Source: Endomychus coccineus (lineage: Eukaryota > Arthropoda > Insecta > Coleoptera > Endomychidae). Taken from it: a stretch of 64,000 nt of DNA. This document shows, one piece after another, positions 31,880 through 45,007 of the stretch. The notes under the pieces are model-generated. The model was not told the origin of the DNA. It ran no database searches and saw nothing but the letters and a program-made list of their open reading frames with translations. The DNA is taken from assembly GCA_958510875.1 (NCBI GenBank), contig CAUEHT010000012.1, positions 62,001 to 126,000 on the forward strand. The letters run 5' to 3'. The position numbers and the translations under genes were made by a program. Each line of letters opens with the position of its first letter. Within the stretch, counting starts at the first letter, position 1.

Positions 31880-33600
31880 TCATTGAGTCAGCCCCTTGGT
31901 CATCATTATATATTCATCTATATATAGGTAGCTAATAATATGTTCAAGTGCCTTTGTTGACTTGAAGATGCAGCTGTCTGGTGGAACTTGTCGTGATTTT
32001 GGAATATCATGGTCTGCGGATGGATTCCGCGTCACAATAGATCGACTTGAATCCGACGTTTCATCAGCTATTACAGGTGGCTTCTTCAGGGTAAGCTTAA
32101 GGTTTGAACTGAAACTGGGTCTACTTGTTTTTGTAGCCGTATTTATTGTAGGAAAAATCCTTCCCGCTACACAGTTCACTGCCTTTATTCCGGTAATTAA
32201 CACCGTTCCGGCACCTGACCCTGCCGTTGTGTGATTATGTACGAAGTGAAACTTTCGAGGATGGGTTTTCAAATGTTGGAAAGGTAATATCCTTAGTCAG
32301 GGTTCAGATTATTTGGATGTTTCAGGATTTCTATAGCTTCAAGGATTTTTCGCTGATAGGAGTTTGGAGCTTGAGCTAGGATTTTAGTATTTTTGAAAAG
32401 GATTTGCTGATTAGTGTCATACTTGTGTTCCCCAAGTGCAGATCTACTGGTATCATGAAGCCTTGTACAGCGCTAATGTTATTTCCATACGGGTAGCAGC
32501 TTTTCGACCTGTTTCATCAATGTAGACCTTACCGCAAGAACAGGGAATGCCCTTAACATCTTCTAAGTGAAGAGGAGGAAGAGAATCTTCGATAGGTTTG
32601 TGAAACTGAGATAGTTTTGGAAGTGTGGATAACCGGGTAGAAATATCATGTTTTTTAAGGATATTGAAAATTCGATCTGCTATATTTTCAATATATTGAA
32701 GATAGGCAGTGGTTGAAGTAGGCGGGGGGGGGGGGAGATTCAGGTCAATTTGAAATTTTAGGAGGTGTGTATATCTTTATGGCTTGAGGTTGAGATAAGT
32801 TGACAGGTCTGTGGACCAAGGAGCTTATGACAGATTGCTTTCGGCCAGGGTGGTGGTGGGAAAGACCGTTGAGGTATCTATCGGTGTGAATGGAGTTTCG
32901 ATACACATAATGTCCTTAAGTACCGTCAGTCTATCGACTAACCAATACATCTAGGAACAGGAGTAAACCTTGCGATTCGACTCCCATAGTGGGAAAGATA
33001 TTGGGATGTAATGAATTTGAATGATTGAGGATGGGAATAAGCTTTTCGCGACCATGTTGCCAAATAACAAAGTGTCGTCGACATATCTAAACCAACATTT
33101 CGACTTGAGAACAGATGAGTCAATGACATCTTGTTCAAAAACTTATATGAAGATATTAGCTATGATTACAATGAGGAACTCATGGCAGCTCCCGGAGACT
33201 GCTCGTAAAACTTGCCATCGTACAGAAAATATCTGGACGATAGACAAATATCAATTGATGATAGCGAATACATTGAAATGTTTTTGACAGGTGACAAATG
33301 AGAAATTATGGCAAGGTTGTCTGGAATGGGAACGGAGGTAACCACCGCAATAAAGGCAATGAACTGTGTAGCGTGCAGCATTTTCCCTACAATAAATACG
33401 ACTACAAAAGTCAGTAGACCCAAATTCAGTTCAAGCCAGCCTCAAGCCTGTCCTGAAGATGACACCTGTAATGTTTGGCGAAACGTCGGCATCAAGTCGA
33501 GCTATTGTGACGCGGAATCTATCCGGAAGCCGAGAAGCCGAGATTTTTCAAGATTAGCTATCCGCGGAAGTCTACTATCCAAGCTGTCGTAATTCCCTTT
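31880..33600 (-). mobile_element. Penelope-like element remnant II with reverse transcriptase and GIY-YIG traces, unit 1
   Basis: The - strand holds a reverse transcriptase trace with the active-site block KCWFRYVDDTLLFGN (YVDD codons at about 33074-33085) in the ORF region 33138-32938. Downstream, around 32580-32440, is a GIY-YIG trace with PCSCGKVYIDETGR. The flanks 31990-32275 and 33290-33600 are inverted copies of a repeat containing ACGTCGG and GTGACGCGGAATC, like the Penelope terminal repeat that forms the palindrome at 47695. All frames are broken. The ORF at 31880-32272 is this terminal repeat translated, not a gene. Confidence 0.7.
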
Positions 33601-34436
<836 letters not shown>

Positions 34437-36299
34437 TGGTTTGGTATTTATAATGGCATCTGTGCATTAGACCACAAAGTGGCATCATCGAATGTACGGG
34501 TCATAGAATGAAGCTTGAAAGTATCTCTTCAGCCTTGTATTGGCGGCTTAGTGATACACTCCATAGTAAGGGAGAAAAACAGAGGTGAAATATAGTCGTT
34601 AATGGCATCAGATGCCACAAGATGGTATATCCATTCTAAATTTAGTGCATGATGCTATAAGTATATTTTGTTACACGTTTCATTGTGTATGATGCCAGAA
34701 GTACCCGTTCTAGACTGGTTGATAGTGTATGATGCCATAAGTGCCATTGTAGTGAATATGTGTGTTTTGAATTATGTAATAAGTAAAACAAATTTTTAAC
34801 ATTATATATCCTATATAAAATATATAATCATCTGTACACTATAACCGTTTCTTCACTTAAATTATAATTAAATATCTGAAACTCTTTCCGACTGCGATGC
34901 CGTCATTACAAAGACAAATGTGAATGGAATTTGAAGATAAGATTACACAAATCAAAATAATACTAAAACTAGGTCAAAGTAGGGAAATATTAAATCATTA
35001 TTATGTTGTTTCCAAAAACTAAAAGTTTTACAGGTACTTCATGGTTGGCAATAAACATCAAGTATTCCAGATTATCATTATTAATCCTAGTTTGTTAGCA
35101 AATAATCACTTATAAATACGTATTCCTAGTGGTTTATTGAAGTACTTGAATCACGGATTATTTCAATTCGTAAATACATCAAAATTTAATGAATGACCTC
35201 TTCGTTTAAAACTTTCTATTGCTAAATGAGCTTCCTCGTTGTAATTCAAGACTTTCCCTCTCTCAGAATACAGCAACTAACCTTAGGGATTATTCATTGG
35301 AATTTGATTCATCTCCCATTGAAAATAATCCATTCTTAGAGATAATTCAATTCATTCAAGGTCTAAGTAACACTCATCTATAAGTAATCATTTGTACTGG
35401 AATACTCGATGTTAGTTTTTGACCAAGAAGTATCTGTTATACTTTTACTTGTTAGAAACAGCATATTAACTGCTCTAATATTGGTTCTAATAACCGTTTC
35501 TCTAGTTTGACCCTTGAGTCTTATCTTTGAGTTTAATTTACATTTCACCTTTGATAATGGCTGCATCGCAGACGAAAAGTGCTTCAGATGATGACCTATA
35601 GATAAAGTGAAAAAAGGATGATAGTATAAACTAAATTATTTCATAATACATGTCACAATTCTAACTTATTAGTATTATATAAAGTAAGTATATTATAACG
35701 AAAAAAATCGAAGGAATATTTGTTTGAAAATAGTGAATGTAATTTCTTACTCTTCTATTATGAACCGTCAATTTCGACCATAATAGTTTTTCAAGTTAGT
35801 ACCTGAAAAACTATAACAAAACACATTTTTTTTGTCCGTTCATTCCCTTCGTCGTAGCAATTCATACATTTCCAAACATTTCGAACATTTTTGTTTACCT
35901 GGTGGAAATTCTTTCTTCATGTCAAATTTGAGAAAGGTAAGATCGCATTTGATTTCATCTGACGTTCATGGTGTCTTTTGAATTTTTACTGGTTATCGTT
36001 TTATACTCATCATTTGTTCATTTGTGTTACTAGTTTTACTTGATTGTATTTTTTCATTCCTTTGGTATGTCGATTTTAAAATCGTCGTCATTTTTCAAAA
36101 CTTCTGATACCTCATCATTTTTGAATTTTGTAAAAATTTTTGTCTTGATATTCTTGAGAAAATTCAGTCAATGTTAATCCTACTAGAAGAGCATTACTTT
36201 CCGAAATTATATTTCGCTTTTGTTTTGCGGATATAATTCGCGTTGCTGATCTGCAATTATATTTAATGTGACGCCAAAGTCGTTTCCTTATCATGGAAC

Positions 36300-36503
36300 C
36301 TAGGCAATGTGGACATGGTCCATAGCTCGAGTAATTTGAAATATTCTTTTTTTTTCAGAAAGATCCCCTACTAGAATCAGTTCTCCATCCTTTTGGCTTA
36401 TAACTTGACATTTGGGATAAAAGGCTGCAGTTCTCGTTGATTCCTCAAAAGTTTCCCGACGCTTTTTTGAACCTTTCGGCATTTTCAGCAGCCTGTGTTT
36501 CAT
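36300..36503 (-). CDS. Hypothetical 67-aa ORF, duplication unit 2
   Basis: Copy of 27882-28085 with no sequence change in the predicted protein. No family is recognised. Confidence 0.12.
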   Translation of the reverse strand: MKHRLLKMPKGSKKRRETFEESTRTAAFYPKCQVISQKDGELILVGDLSEKKRIFQITRAMDHVHIA

Positions 36504-36583
36504 TGTTGGGCATTAACTCATAATGACGAGCTATATTTATCATTATATTGTAATATAATAAGATTCTTGACCCAGTATGAATT

Positions 36584-36702
36584 ATATAAAAAATTCTCGG
36601 GAATTAGGTCACATTAACACTCTGTTATAAATGTTCGTCTTTAAAAGACGAACATTTATAACAGAGTGTTAATGTGACCTAATTCCCGAGAATTTTTTAT
36701 AT
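36584..36702. repeat. 119-bp palindrome, unit 2, altered centre
   Basis: Same arms as 28166-28281, but three extra bases at the centre (CGTCTTTAAAAGACG), as often seen when a hairpin tip is opened and repaired. Confidence 0.9.
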
Positions 36703-36952
36703 CATTATATTGTTGCAAAAAAGTCAACAATGAGCCGTATCTCTTATTCCTTTTCCCGCTTTTTTAATTTTTTCTTAGCATTTTTCAATAAAATCTTGCT
36801 TATCCGGTACACTTTTATCTGTCATCTGTGTGTATCCAGTAGAATGAATACTGTTTGAATAGATCTTATTAATGCCATCTTTTTCACTTATTTCGAGTAG
36901 TTACTGGTTTTTCACTTTTTCATTTTGTCTCTTTTTTTGAAATTGTCTTCTT

Positions 36953-37673
36953 TCAAACAGATGAGAAGGAATGGAAGTTCCTATCAGAGTATGTGTCTGA
37001 TATATATGTGGTAGAAGGTTTAAACTTACTACCAGATTCAGAATATTGAGATGCACAATTTTTTATTTCATTATCTTGACCCCACCTAAGGTTAATTTTG
37101 CTTGGTAACATTGAGTCTGGATTGATTTGAGATTGAGGCTGCTTAAGAATTTGTACAGTTGAATTATTTTCTGGTTCTATATATTCAGAAGAATCACAAG
37201 TAAGTGGTAGTAATGTAGTTAGGTTATAATCTGAATCGAGTGCAGACTGCTCGATAGTCACAGCAGTCCCAAATTCGTTATTTACGGTGGTATTATTATC
37301 GGCCTGAGGTAGTGGATTCTAACGCAGTATTCCTATAAAAGTTGAACAGATTTTCCTTTCTATCTGTGGATTTTGGATAAATATTTAGGTTGTCGAAAAC
37401 GTTATTTCCTTCAGGAAGAGCAGTAAAGGTCAGAGCTTCTGATCCCAAATCGTAGATTTCTTCATTTGTGGTACAATGAGCTTGTCTATGAACTTCTTTA
37501 TTCACGGACATATTATTCAAAACGATAAATACATTTTCATCTATATCTGAAAGAAAATACTCATTAACATCTTGCAACCATATTTCTATATTAACACGTT
37601 TTCTTTCATTTGAGGATTTCTCACTTTCATCAACTATTTGATTGGTGTCTTCTATATTTCCAATATTCTTCAC
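36953..37673 (-). pseudogene. Hypothetical acidic/Ser-rich gene, unit 2
   Basis: Copy of 28532-29252 with the same two frames and the same 34-bp gap. The upstream ORF has two residue differences (VNIYPKS to LNIYPKS, and TALK to TALE). Confidence 0.25.
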
Positions 37674-38780
37674 GTTAATTTGCCCTCACTTCTCTAAGAT
37701 AGACCATTTTCCTAAATTTGAAAGGCCTTTTGTCTTATCCTTTGGAACTTTAAGTAATTCCAGTATCTTCTGCGAACTTTGATTGATGGGTAGATGTGAC
37801 TAAAATGTATTAAATAGAGGAGTTTTCAATAAGCAAGATGATTTGAGACAAATAATCCTGTGTTACAAAATCTTAGAGAGAGAGAGAGAGTATAGAATAA
37901 TCCTTCTTAAGATTTTCTAAAATAGATTGTGCAGTTTTTTTCCAATTTTTGGGGAAACTACACATGAGGCAAGAGGAAGTGTGTGGAAATCCTTTTTTAT
38001 TTTCTTAATTTCTAGGCCAGTGATTTCTCCAAAAAAATCTTGTTTTTTTGCAATTTATCTACTTTTCTGACAGTTGCCTAATTCGAATTATTTTACAGAT
38101 TCCGGATTTTTCTTAATCTGAGCAATCTTCTTTCTTTATAATAACGCATTAGTTCGGAAGAACAATGACATTTTGAAAACATGTATTTCTAATTCGATAT
38201 TAGGCTTAGGTAAGGAATGTATAATTTTTTTTTGTGAAATTGGAATTGAATATACCAACAACAAATATGTGTGCATGTTGTTTTTTCTCAGTCTATATTT
38301 TAATTTCTTTTGTCAGGTGAATTTTGAACTTTGATTCTGTTATTGTTGTCTTTAAACGAAATCAAAGAATAATAGACATATCGTTAGTGTAAATTTGTGT
38401 TAAAATTGTTGTTGTACAAATTTTCAATCATTTGCTTCAATTCTTCAAATGTTATCAAATGAAAATTTAGACAGGAAATTTAGGTCTTGAAACGTGCAAT
38501 AATGCAACTGGAAGAATATTCGCTTACGAAAATTTTGTCGACTTTCTAATCCTTTGTATGTGAGCAAGCAATAACACTGATTATTTCACTCATGCTAAGA
38601 TACACATTTTTGATTTGTTGGAATATTTGTGTTGATAATCGAAAACACCATGTTTTCGTTTTTATATTTAGCTTCCTCATACAGTTTTATGAAACAGTGT
38701 CTTATCAGCAGCAGGCTGTCATAATATTTTTATATGATAAACTATAGAAGAGTTCACAGTGTGGATATATTATAACACTC

Positions 38781-39761
38781 TTGAATAGAAATAATCACCC
38801 TTATCCACTAAAAATACTATCAAAGTACCTTTCGGCTACCAAGTAGCCATCATCAGAGTGAACTAAAATATAAATCAAAATTTGCCTGCTTAAATACTAT
38901 TTGGGGATAATAATGTGAACAACCTCAGCTGGAAATGAATAGGAATTTAATAAATTGCTTTTTCGTTTATTTATTTCCATCCCTTCTAAATAACATAGTC
39001 TGTACTATGTTCTAAAAGTGATAAGCTTGCCTGAGAAATTGTGTCACCTGTATTCAAAATATATTCGGCTACTACTCATTTTTCACCATAAAATTTCTTC
39101 ATATGGGCAATATCTTCCTTATAACGAGTTGAAATGTTCCTTCTAGTTTGACCCACATAGCATTTTCAAAACGACTCACAATTGATTTCGTAAATTCCGG
39201 ATTTGTTGAAATCGGAAACTTTACCAAAATGGTGTTTAAGCTTATTCTTACATTTATAAACTAATTGTATTGCAAATTTAGAAAACAAGCTATGGAATTT
39301 ATTAATTACTGAAGGATGATAAGTGAAACTTTCGAATTTCATTGGAGTATTTGGATTGTGACTCGTGTTTTAAATGCTAAGAGGAATATTCTAACTCTGT
39401 ATAAGGAACCTTTCGCCTATATAAAGAAAAATAATGGTGTAAAATCTGCGATAACCGAACATATGTTGAAAACAGGTCACAACATTTCTCAAGAAACTTC
39501 ATCACTTTTTAAAACACAGGATAGACAAGTATATCTAGGTAATTTAGAATGGATGGAAATGTATAAACGAAAAAGCAATTCATTGAATTCCGATTTATCT
39601 CCAGTTGAGGGTACATTATCATCACCAAATAGTATTTAAACAGATAAATTTTGATATATAATTGGGTTTGATCTGATGATGGCTACTTGGTAGCCGAAAT
39701 GACCTCAGTACTTTAATAGAATTTTAGTGGATGAGAGTGATTATTTCTTATCAATATTTTC
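38781..39761. mobile_element. Penelope-like element remnant I, unit 2
   Basis: Copy of 30360-31340, including the inverted ends, the split GIY-YIG halves and the 107-aa + strand ORF at 39316-39639. The hammerhead-like motifs are at about 38811-38862 (- strand) and 39665-39723 (+ strand). Confidence 0.7.
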
Positions 39762-40300
39762 ATATGACACAACACCGAACTTTAGGTAATCAATAAATAC
39801 AAATGAGCAACTACACTGAATAGACACTTCGGAAAAATCACAAAACGAACTTTTATTATAAGAATGAAACAAATCACGTCATGTTTCACCACGCAGTGAC
39901 TTCTTCAGGAGAATAATGGTACTTGAACTTAAGAAGGTGTTAGTGGCTATATATAATATAAGGAGGGTCTGACTTACTGCTTGGTATTTCAGATTGTTTA
40001 CAGCTAGCTTACATAGTGAGTGAACAATTCAGAAGTTATGTAAATAATGAACAACAAAGACAAGCCCCCAATTTGATCAAAATTTTAAAGCTTAACAAGC
40101 GGTAAAAAAAGGGAGACGTCTAGATAATTTAGAACACTCACAATTCAATAAATATAAGTACAGTAGACATATATATTTTTAATCCTCTCCTCTTCTTAAT
40201 CTCTTCTCATCGCAAATCAATTAATAAATTTTAATACCTCAGGGTAAATAATCGGTATTCTTGTAATTCGTAAGTTAGTTGTGGATGATTCTGTTCAAAA

Positions 40301-41925
40301 TCATTGAGTCAGCCCCTTGGTCATCATTATATATTCATCTATATATAGGTAGCTAATAATATGTTCAAGTGCCTTTGTTGACTTGAAGATGCAGCTGTCT
40401 GGTGGAACTTGTCGTGATTTTGGAATATCATGGTCTGCGGATGGATTCTGCGTCACAATAGATCGACTTGAATCCGACGTTTCATCAGCTATTACAGGTG
40501 GCTTCTTCAGGGTAAGCTTAAGGTTTGAACTGAAACTGGGTCTACTTGTTTCTGTAGCCGTATTTATTGTAGGAAAAATCCTTCCCGCTACACAGTTCAC
40601 TGCCTTTATTCCGGTAATTAACACCGTTCCGGCACCTGACCCTGCCGTTGTGTGATTATGTACGAAGTGAAACTTTCGAGGATGGGTTTTCAAATGTTGG
40701 AAAGGTAATATCCTTAGTCAGGGTTCAGATTATTTGGATGTTTCAGGATTTCTATAGCTTCAAGGATTTTTCGCTGATAGGAGTTTGGAGCTTGAGCTAG
40801 GATTTTAGTATTTTTGAAAAGGATTTGCTGATTAGTGTCATACTTGTGTTCCCCAAGTGCAGATCTACTGGTATCATGAAGCCTTGTACAGCGCTAATGT
40901 TATTTCCATACGGGTAGCAGCTTTTCGACCTGTTTCATCAATGTAGACCTTACCGCAAGAACAGGGAATGCCCTTAACATCTTCTAAGTGAAGAGGAGGA
41001 AGAGAATCTTCGATAGGTTTGTGAAACTGAGATAGTTTTGGAAGTGTGGATAACCGGGTAGAAATATCATGTTTTTTAAGGATATTGAAAATTCGATCTG
41101 CTATATTTTCAATATATTGAAGATAGGCAGTGGTTGAAGTAGGCGGGGGGGGGGAGATTCAGGTCAATTTGAAATTTTAGGAGGTGTGTATATCTTTATG
41201 GCTTGAGGTTGAGATAAGTTGACAGGTCTGTGGACCAAGGAGCTTATGACAGATTGCTTTCGGCCAGGGTGGTGGTGGGAAAGACCGTTGAGGTATCTAT
41301 CGGTGTGAATGGAGTTTCGATACACATAATGTCCTTAAGTACCGTCAGTCTATCGACTAACCAATACATCTAGGAACAGTAGTAAACCTTGCGATTCGAC
41401 TCCCATAGTGGGAAAGATATTGGGATGTAATGAATTTGAATGATTGAGGATGGGAATAAGCTTTTCGCGACCATGTTGCCAAATAACAAAGTGTCGTCGA
41501 CATATCTAAACCAACATTTCGACTTGAGAACAGATGAGTCAATGACATCTTGTTCAAAAACTTATATGAAGATATTAGCTATGATTACAATGAGGAACTC
41601 ATGGCAGCTCCCGGAGACTGCTCGTAAAACTTGCCATCGTACAGAAAATATCTGGACGATAGACAAATATCAATTGATGATAGCGAATACATTGAAATGT
41701 TTTTGACAGGTGACAAATGAGAAATTATGGCAAGGTTGTCTGGAATGGGAACGGAGGTAACCACCGCAATAAAGGCAATGAACTGTGTAGCGTGCAGCAT
41801 TTTCCCTACAATAAATACGACTACAAAAGTCAGTAGACCCAAATTCAGTTCAAGCCAGCCTCAAGCCTGTCCTGAAGATGACACCTGTAATGTTTGGCGA
41901 AACGTCGGCATCAAGTCTATTTCCC
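40301..41925 (-). mobile_element. Penelope-like element remnant II, unit 2
   Basis: Copy of 31880-33600 with the same YVDD trace (near 41493-41504) and the GIY-YIG trace. The right terminal repeat stops at about 41917, after CATCAAGT, and is followed by a different short sequence. Confidence 0.65.
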
Positions 41926-42666
41926 ATTTCTTTTTTAACCCTGGGCTTGTCCTATTTGCAGTTTTATTAACGATGCAGTTTTTAAAATAAGAGTGAGCAC
42001 CTACTGCTTGAATAATTTATGTTATTTCGTCCACCAAAAATCGATGTCATGAACCTCTATGAGTTGAATTTGTGGGAATTACAATTTTGAATTCCACGAG
42101 TAATTTTCATATCCAGTTTGAAGGTCATAGCACTTCATACCCATGAAACTGAAAGCGAGAGATCGAAAATGCTGCTGAAAAATTACTTTCTTATGTATTA
42201 CCTATTCATTGATTTAGGTACAAAATTACCCATGGTCCAGATGGATATTCATAGGATACAAACTCAACTGAATGAAATAATATATTCAATGATATATTTG
42301 CCATAACAAAGTTCACTCACAAAATAGCTTACACTTGCTTTCACCAATTCAGTACTTATGGCATCGCACGAGAAACAGTTTAAAAAGAGAATTGGATCAC
42401 CATAGCGATTTAAGTTTTTAGAGGGCAGCACTACGCAATGATTCTGAAGATGCCATAACAAATACGGACATGGGAGTACTGAAATACCCAACATTTCGGC
42501 ATCATACACAAATAAAATTCAAAATTTATTCTATACTATTATAATTGTGACGAAGAAGCTAAAAAACGACTTAAAAATTTATGGCATCGCGTGTATGATG
42601 CCATAAAGTGAGCAGATGCCACAGTTCACCATTCTGCATGCACAATGATGCCTTAGTAAATGTGGT

Positions 42667-42667
<1 letters not shown>
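41926..42667. other. Right part of duplication unit 2, no recognised gene
   Basis: Copy of 33601-34336, AT-rich, with GATGCCATAA-type short inverted motifs. No supported gene. Confidence 0.4.

Positions 42668-42728
<61 letters not shown>
42668..42728. repeat. (CA)n microsatellite at the right edge of the duplication
   Basis: About 60 bp of CA. The following sequence (ACTATGACAGAGCCGCCATG) is minisatellite-type DNA and not a third unit. Confidence 0.98.
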
Positions 42729-42730
<2 letters not shown>

Positions 42731-43007
42731 TGACAGAGCCGCCATGACAGTTCACCCCGTAGACACCATGACACCCCATTGAAGACCCACATGACAGACA
42801 CCATGATGCTCTGCGACTTAGCTCAGCTATATAACCTTTAGCTCTATTTTTGTGACTAAGGTTAGCTCTGTAGCCTAAAGCTCTATTGTTTCTATGACTA
42901 CGATATGTGATAAGTGCCACAACAGACCGTTGAAGACCTATGTGGGAGGCACTTCGCTGAAGGAGCTTGTGATAGCCACCTCGTCGATGTAACACACGTG
43001 ACAGCTC
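42729..43007. repeat. Degenerate CCATGACAG repeat region
   Basis: Scattered copies of GCCATGACAG, ACACCATGACACC and GTTAGCTCTATAACC motifs, related to the irregular left part of 22780-24185. No gene. Confidence 0.6.
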
Positions 43008-43250
43008 CATAAAGCTATAGTTAGAGGTTTTTCCCTCATTCACATGCACCATATGGGATTTTTTCACAAAAAAGGGTGAAAATTCACATTCTACGCGTCA
43101 ACATCTTTCATATGATACCCATAAAGCTATAGTTGGAGGTTTTTCCTCATTCACATGCACTATATGAGACTTTTCACGAAAAAGTTGAAAATACACATTC
43201 TACGCGTCAAGACCTTTCTATTGATACCTATAACGCCATATTTAAAAAAA
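43008..43250. repeat. Tandem repeat, about 110-bp unit
   Basis: CATAAAGCTATAG ends units at 43020 and 43132, with a degenerate third at 43240. Each unit includes TTTTTCCCTCATTCACATGC and CACATTCTACGCGTCAA. The same block in single copy lies in the inner TIR region of copies B and E. Confidence 0.8.
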
Positions 43251-43317
43251 TAAAAATTTCGAATCCTTATCGAGGGAGATCGGTCGAACTGATCGATATA
43301 TAAATAGTATATTCTTA

Positions 43318-43635
43318 TTCAGCACATCACGTAGATTCAGAATATGCAATAAAATGACCACTTGCGGTTTCACTTCCGGTGTGACAATGTGTCGACCATA
43401 TAACCCACTTCCGGTTTAAACTGATGATGATGCTTGAGTCGATGAAAATTTTGTTCAGTTCATCATGTAGATTCAAAATATGTAATAAAATAACCACTTC
43501 CGGTGTAGACCCCCTTCACTCTGATGATGATGCTTAAGTCGATGAAAAACACATGTGGCATGTGCCGTCACACACTGTATATTCTTATTCAGCACATCAC
43601 ATAGATTCAGAATATGCAATAAAATAACCACCGTC
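43318..43635. repeat. Three dispersed copies of an AGATTCAGAATATGCAATAA repeat
   Basis: Copies at about 43320, 43460 and 43590, each after CAGCACATCAC or a close variant and followed by CACTTCCGG or CCACCG. No coding content. Confidence 0.7.
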
Positions 43636-43639
43636 TCTA

Positions 43640-44309
43640 GGTTCTTCGTAAGATGCGAACATTACAGACTCATTATCACTCGAATGAGCTAGGCCTATTG
43701 CATGACCGATTTCATGTTATAGTACAGCAAACAAACTTGATCCGTTATAAGCTGGTTTCGTTTTTGTTTGACACCAGTTTTCATCACGAACCAAATGTAT
43801 TTCGACCGCTGACTCATCACTTGTTGGAAAATTCGAGTGTGCGAGAACCGTTCAAGGTACATCAAACAACCCTGAACACACCCCATTGTTCGTAACTCTA
43901 CGATGCATCCCTCTCTGATACGAAATGAGTATATCAGTTGTGTTACCACCTGTATATTCAAAGCTCAAACCCGAATATTTGCTCCACACTTCAAATACCT
44001 CGGCGGTCAATCTAAGCAACTGAGTTGAGGCAAATCTGAATCTCCATGTCAATTTCTGCTTCAGCCATCTGGATGTTGTTCTGTATTGAGAAGGATCATC
44101 GCCCACTCCACACCTTTTCGTATTCATCAATTTCGAAGTCTCATTATTTAGGGTACCATCTATTGGTAGCCTATAGAATTCTTGAAACACTCTCAATGCA
44201 TCCTCTGTTTCACTCATCCCCCGTTGGAATTTCCCGTCATATATCCATATTTTACTAGATATTCGTTCGCCTGGGCTCCGATGAAGCATAGAATGAGTGT
44301 TAATAACAT
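43640..44309 (-). pseudogene. Matrix metalloproteinase, 5' fragment, broken
   Basis: Aligned with the first about 225 codons of the intact MMP at 53128-54696: start region (44309), propeptide with cysteine switch KRCGVGDD, catalytic-domain N part and a degenerate zinc site still showing GLAHSSDNES. Frameshifts lie near the signal-peptide junction and near 43880. The hemopexin half is absent. On its other side it is joined directly to the DUF8207 5' region of Maverick copy C at about 44336, with no intervening host sequence. Confidence 0.8.
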
Positions 44310-44381
44310 GTTGCTCTATCGGTAACTTTATACATCTAACATGTATATATACTATCATTTGAAATAGACAAACCGCTCAGC

Positions 44382-44652
44382 ATGGAAGTGGGTATGAGTA
44401 ACATGTTAAAAGGAAAACAACAATTGAAGAGAAAAATTTGGGAGTTAGCAAACGTTGTGAGGAAAAAATATATGGCTGTGAAATTGGGTGAAGCTGAAAA
44501 TGATGAGATTCTAGATAACATGTTCAGGAATGTATCAAACCTCTGGAGCAAATTGCAAGAAATGCTGAAATAATCAAACAAAATTCGTTGGTTAAACCTA
44601 AAAGTATTGTTTCTACAGCAACACAAATGGAGAACATACCAACCCAAATATT
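44382..44652 (+). pseudogene. DUF8207-type protein, extra 5' fragment
   Basis: Duplicate of the first about 90 codons of the DUF8207 gene (MEVGMSNMLKGKQQLKRK), frameshifted near 44540, ending in TTGTAACTGAG. It is followed at once by the 3' part of an ATPase gene, the reverse of the normal order. Confidence 0.75.
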
Positions 44653-44965
44653 GTAACTGAGTTCTTATTTTTCGAGAGGGAGACACAACTCAATTGATAG
44701 TTTCTATCTTTGTCAGTCTTTTGCTTAATGTCCAAAACATGAATTGCACGACAATGCCAATTGCTTGATTATTTTCAAACAGGATGAACTCAATTTGAAA
44801 CATATATTTACCGATCATGTAAGAACCGACATGTCACTCGAGGAATTCAAAGAGATATGTAGCGCATGTTGGAAAGATAAATATGGATTCCTTATGATAA
44901 ACAAAGACTGTGATATGAACAAAGGACGTTATCGCAAAAGTTTTGATAGCTATATATACATCTAA
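44653..44965 (+). pseudogene. A32-like packaging ATPase, 3' fragment, copy C
   Basis: Begins at the YFSRGRHNS region and runs to the normal C terminus (GFLMINKDCDMNKGRYRK). An extra base near 44728 breaks the first part. P-loop and Walker B are missing, so copy C has no usable ATPase. Confidence 0.8.
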
Positions 44966-45007
44966 CATGTATATATACTATCATTTGAAATAGACAAACC
45001 GCTCAGC

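Larger units (their letters stand above)
34437..42660. repeat. Unit 2 of the 8.4 kb tandem duplication
   Basis: Offset from unit 1 is +8418 at first, +8421 after the palindrome, +8419 after the poly-G tract (about 41143) and about +8333 after 41920, where unit 2 lacks roughly 86 bp of Penelope terminal repeat. Few other differences are seen, which points to a recent duplication or an assembly artefact. Confidence 0.95.

Noticed and set aside
31880..32272. 130-aa ORF and its antisense 90-aa ORF as host genes
   Set aside because: The sequence is a Penelope-type terminal repeat that recurs inverted at 33290-33600 and at 47695-47897.
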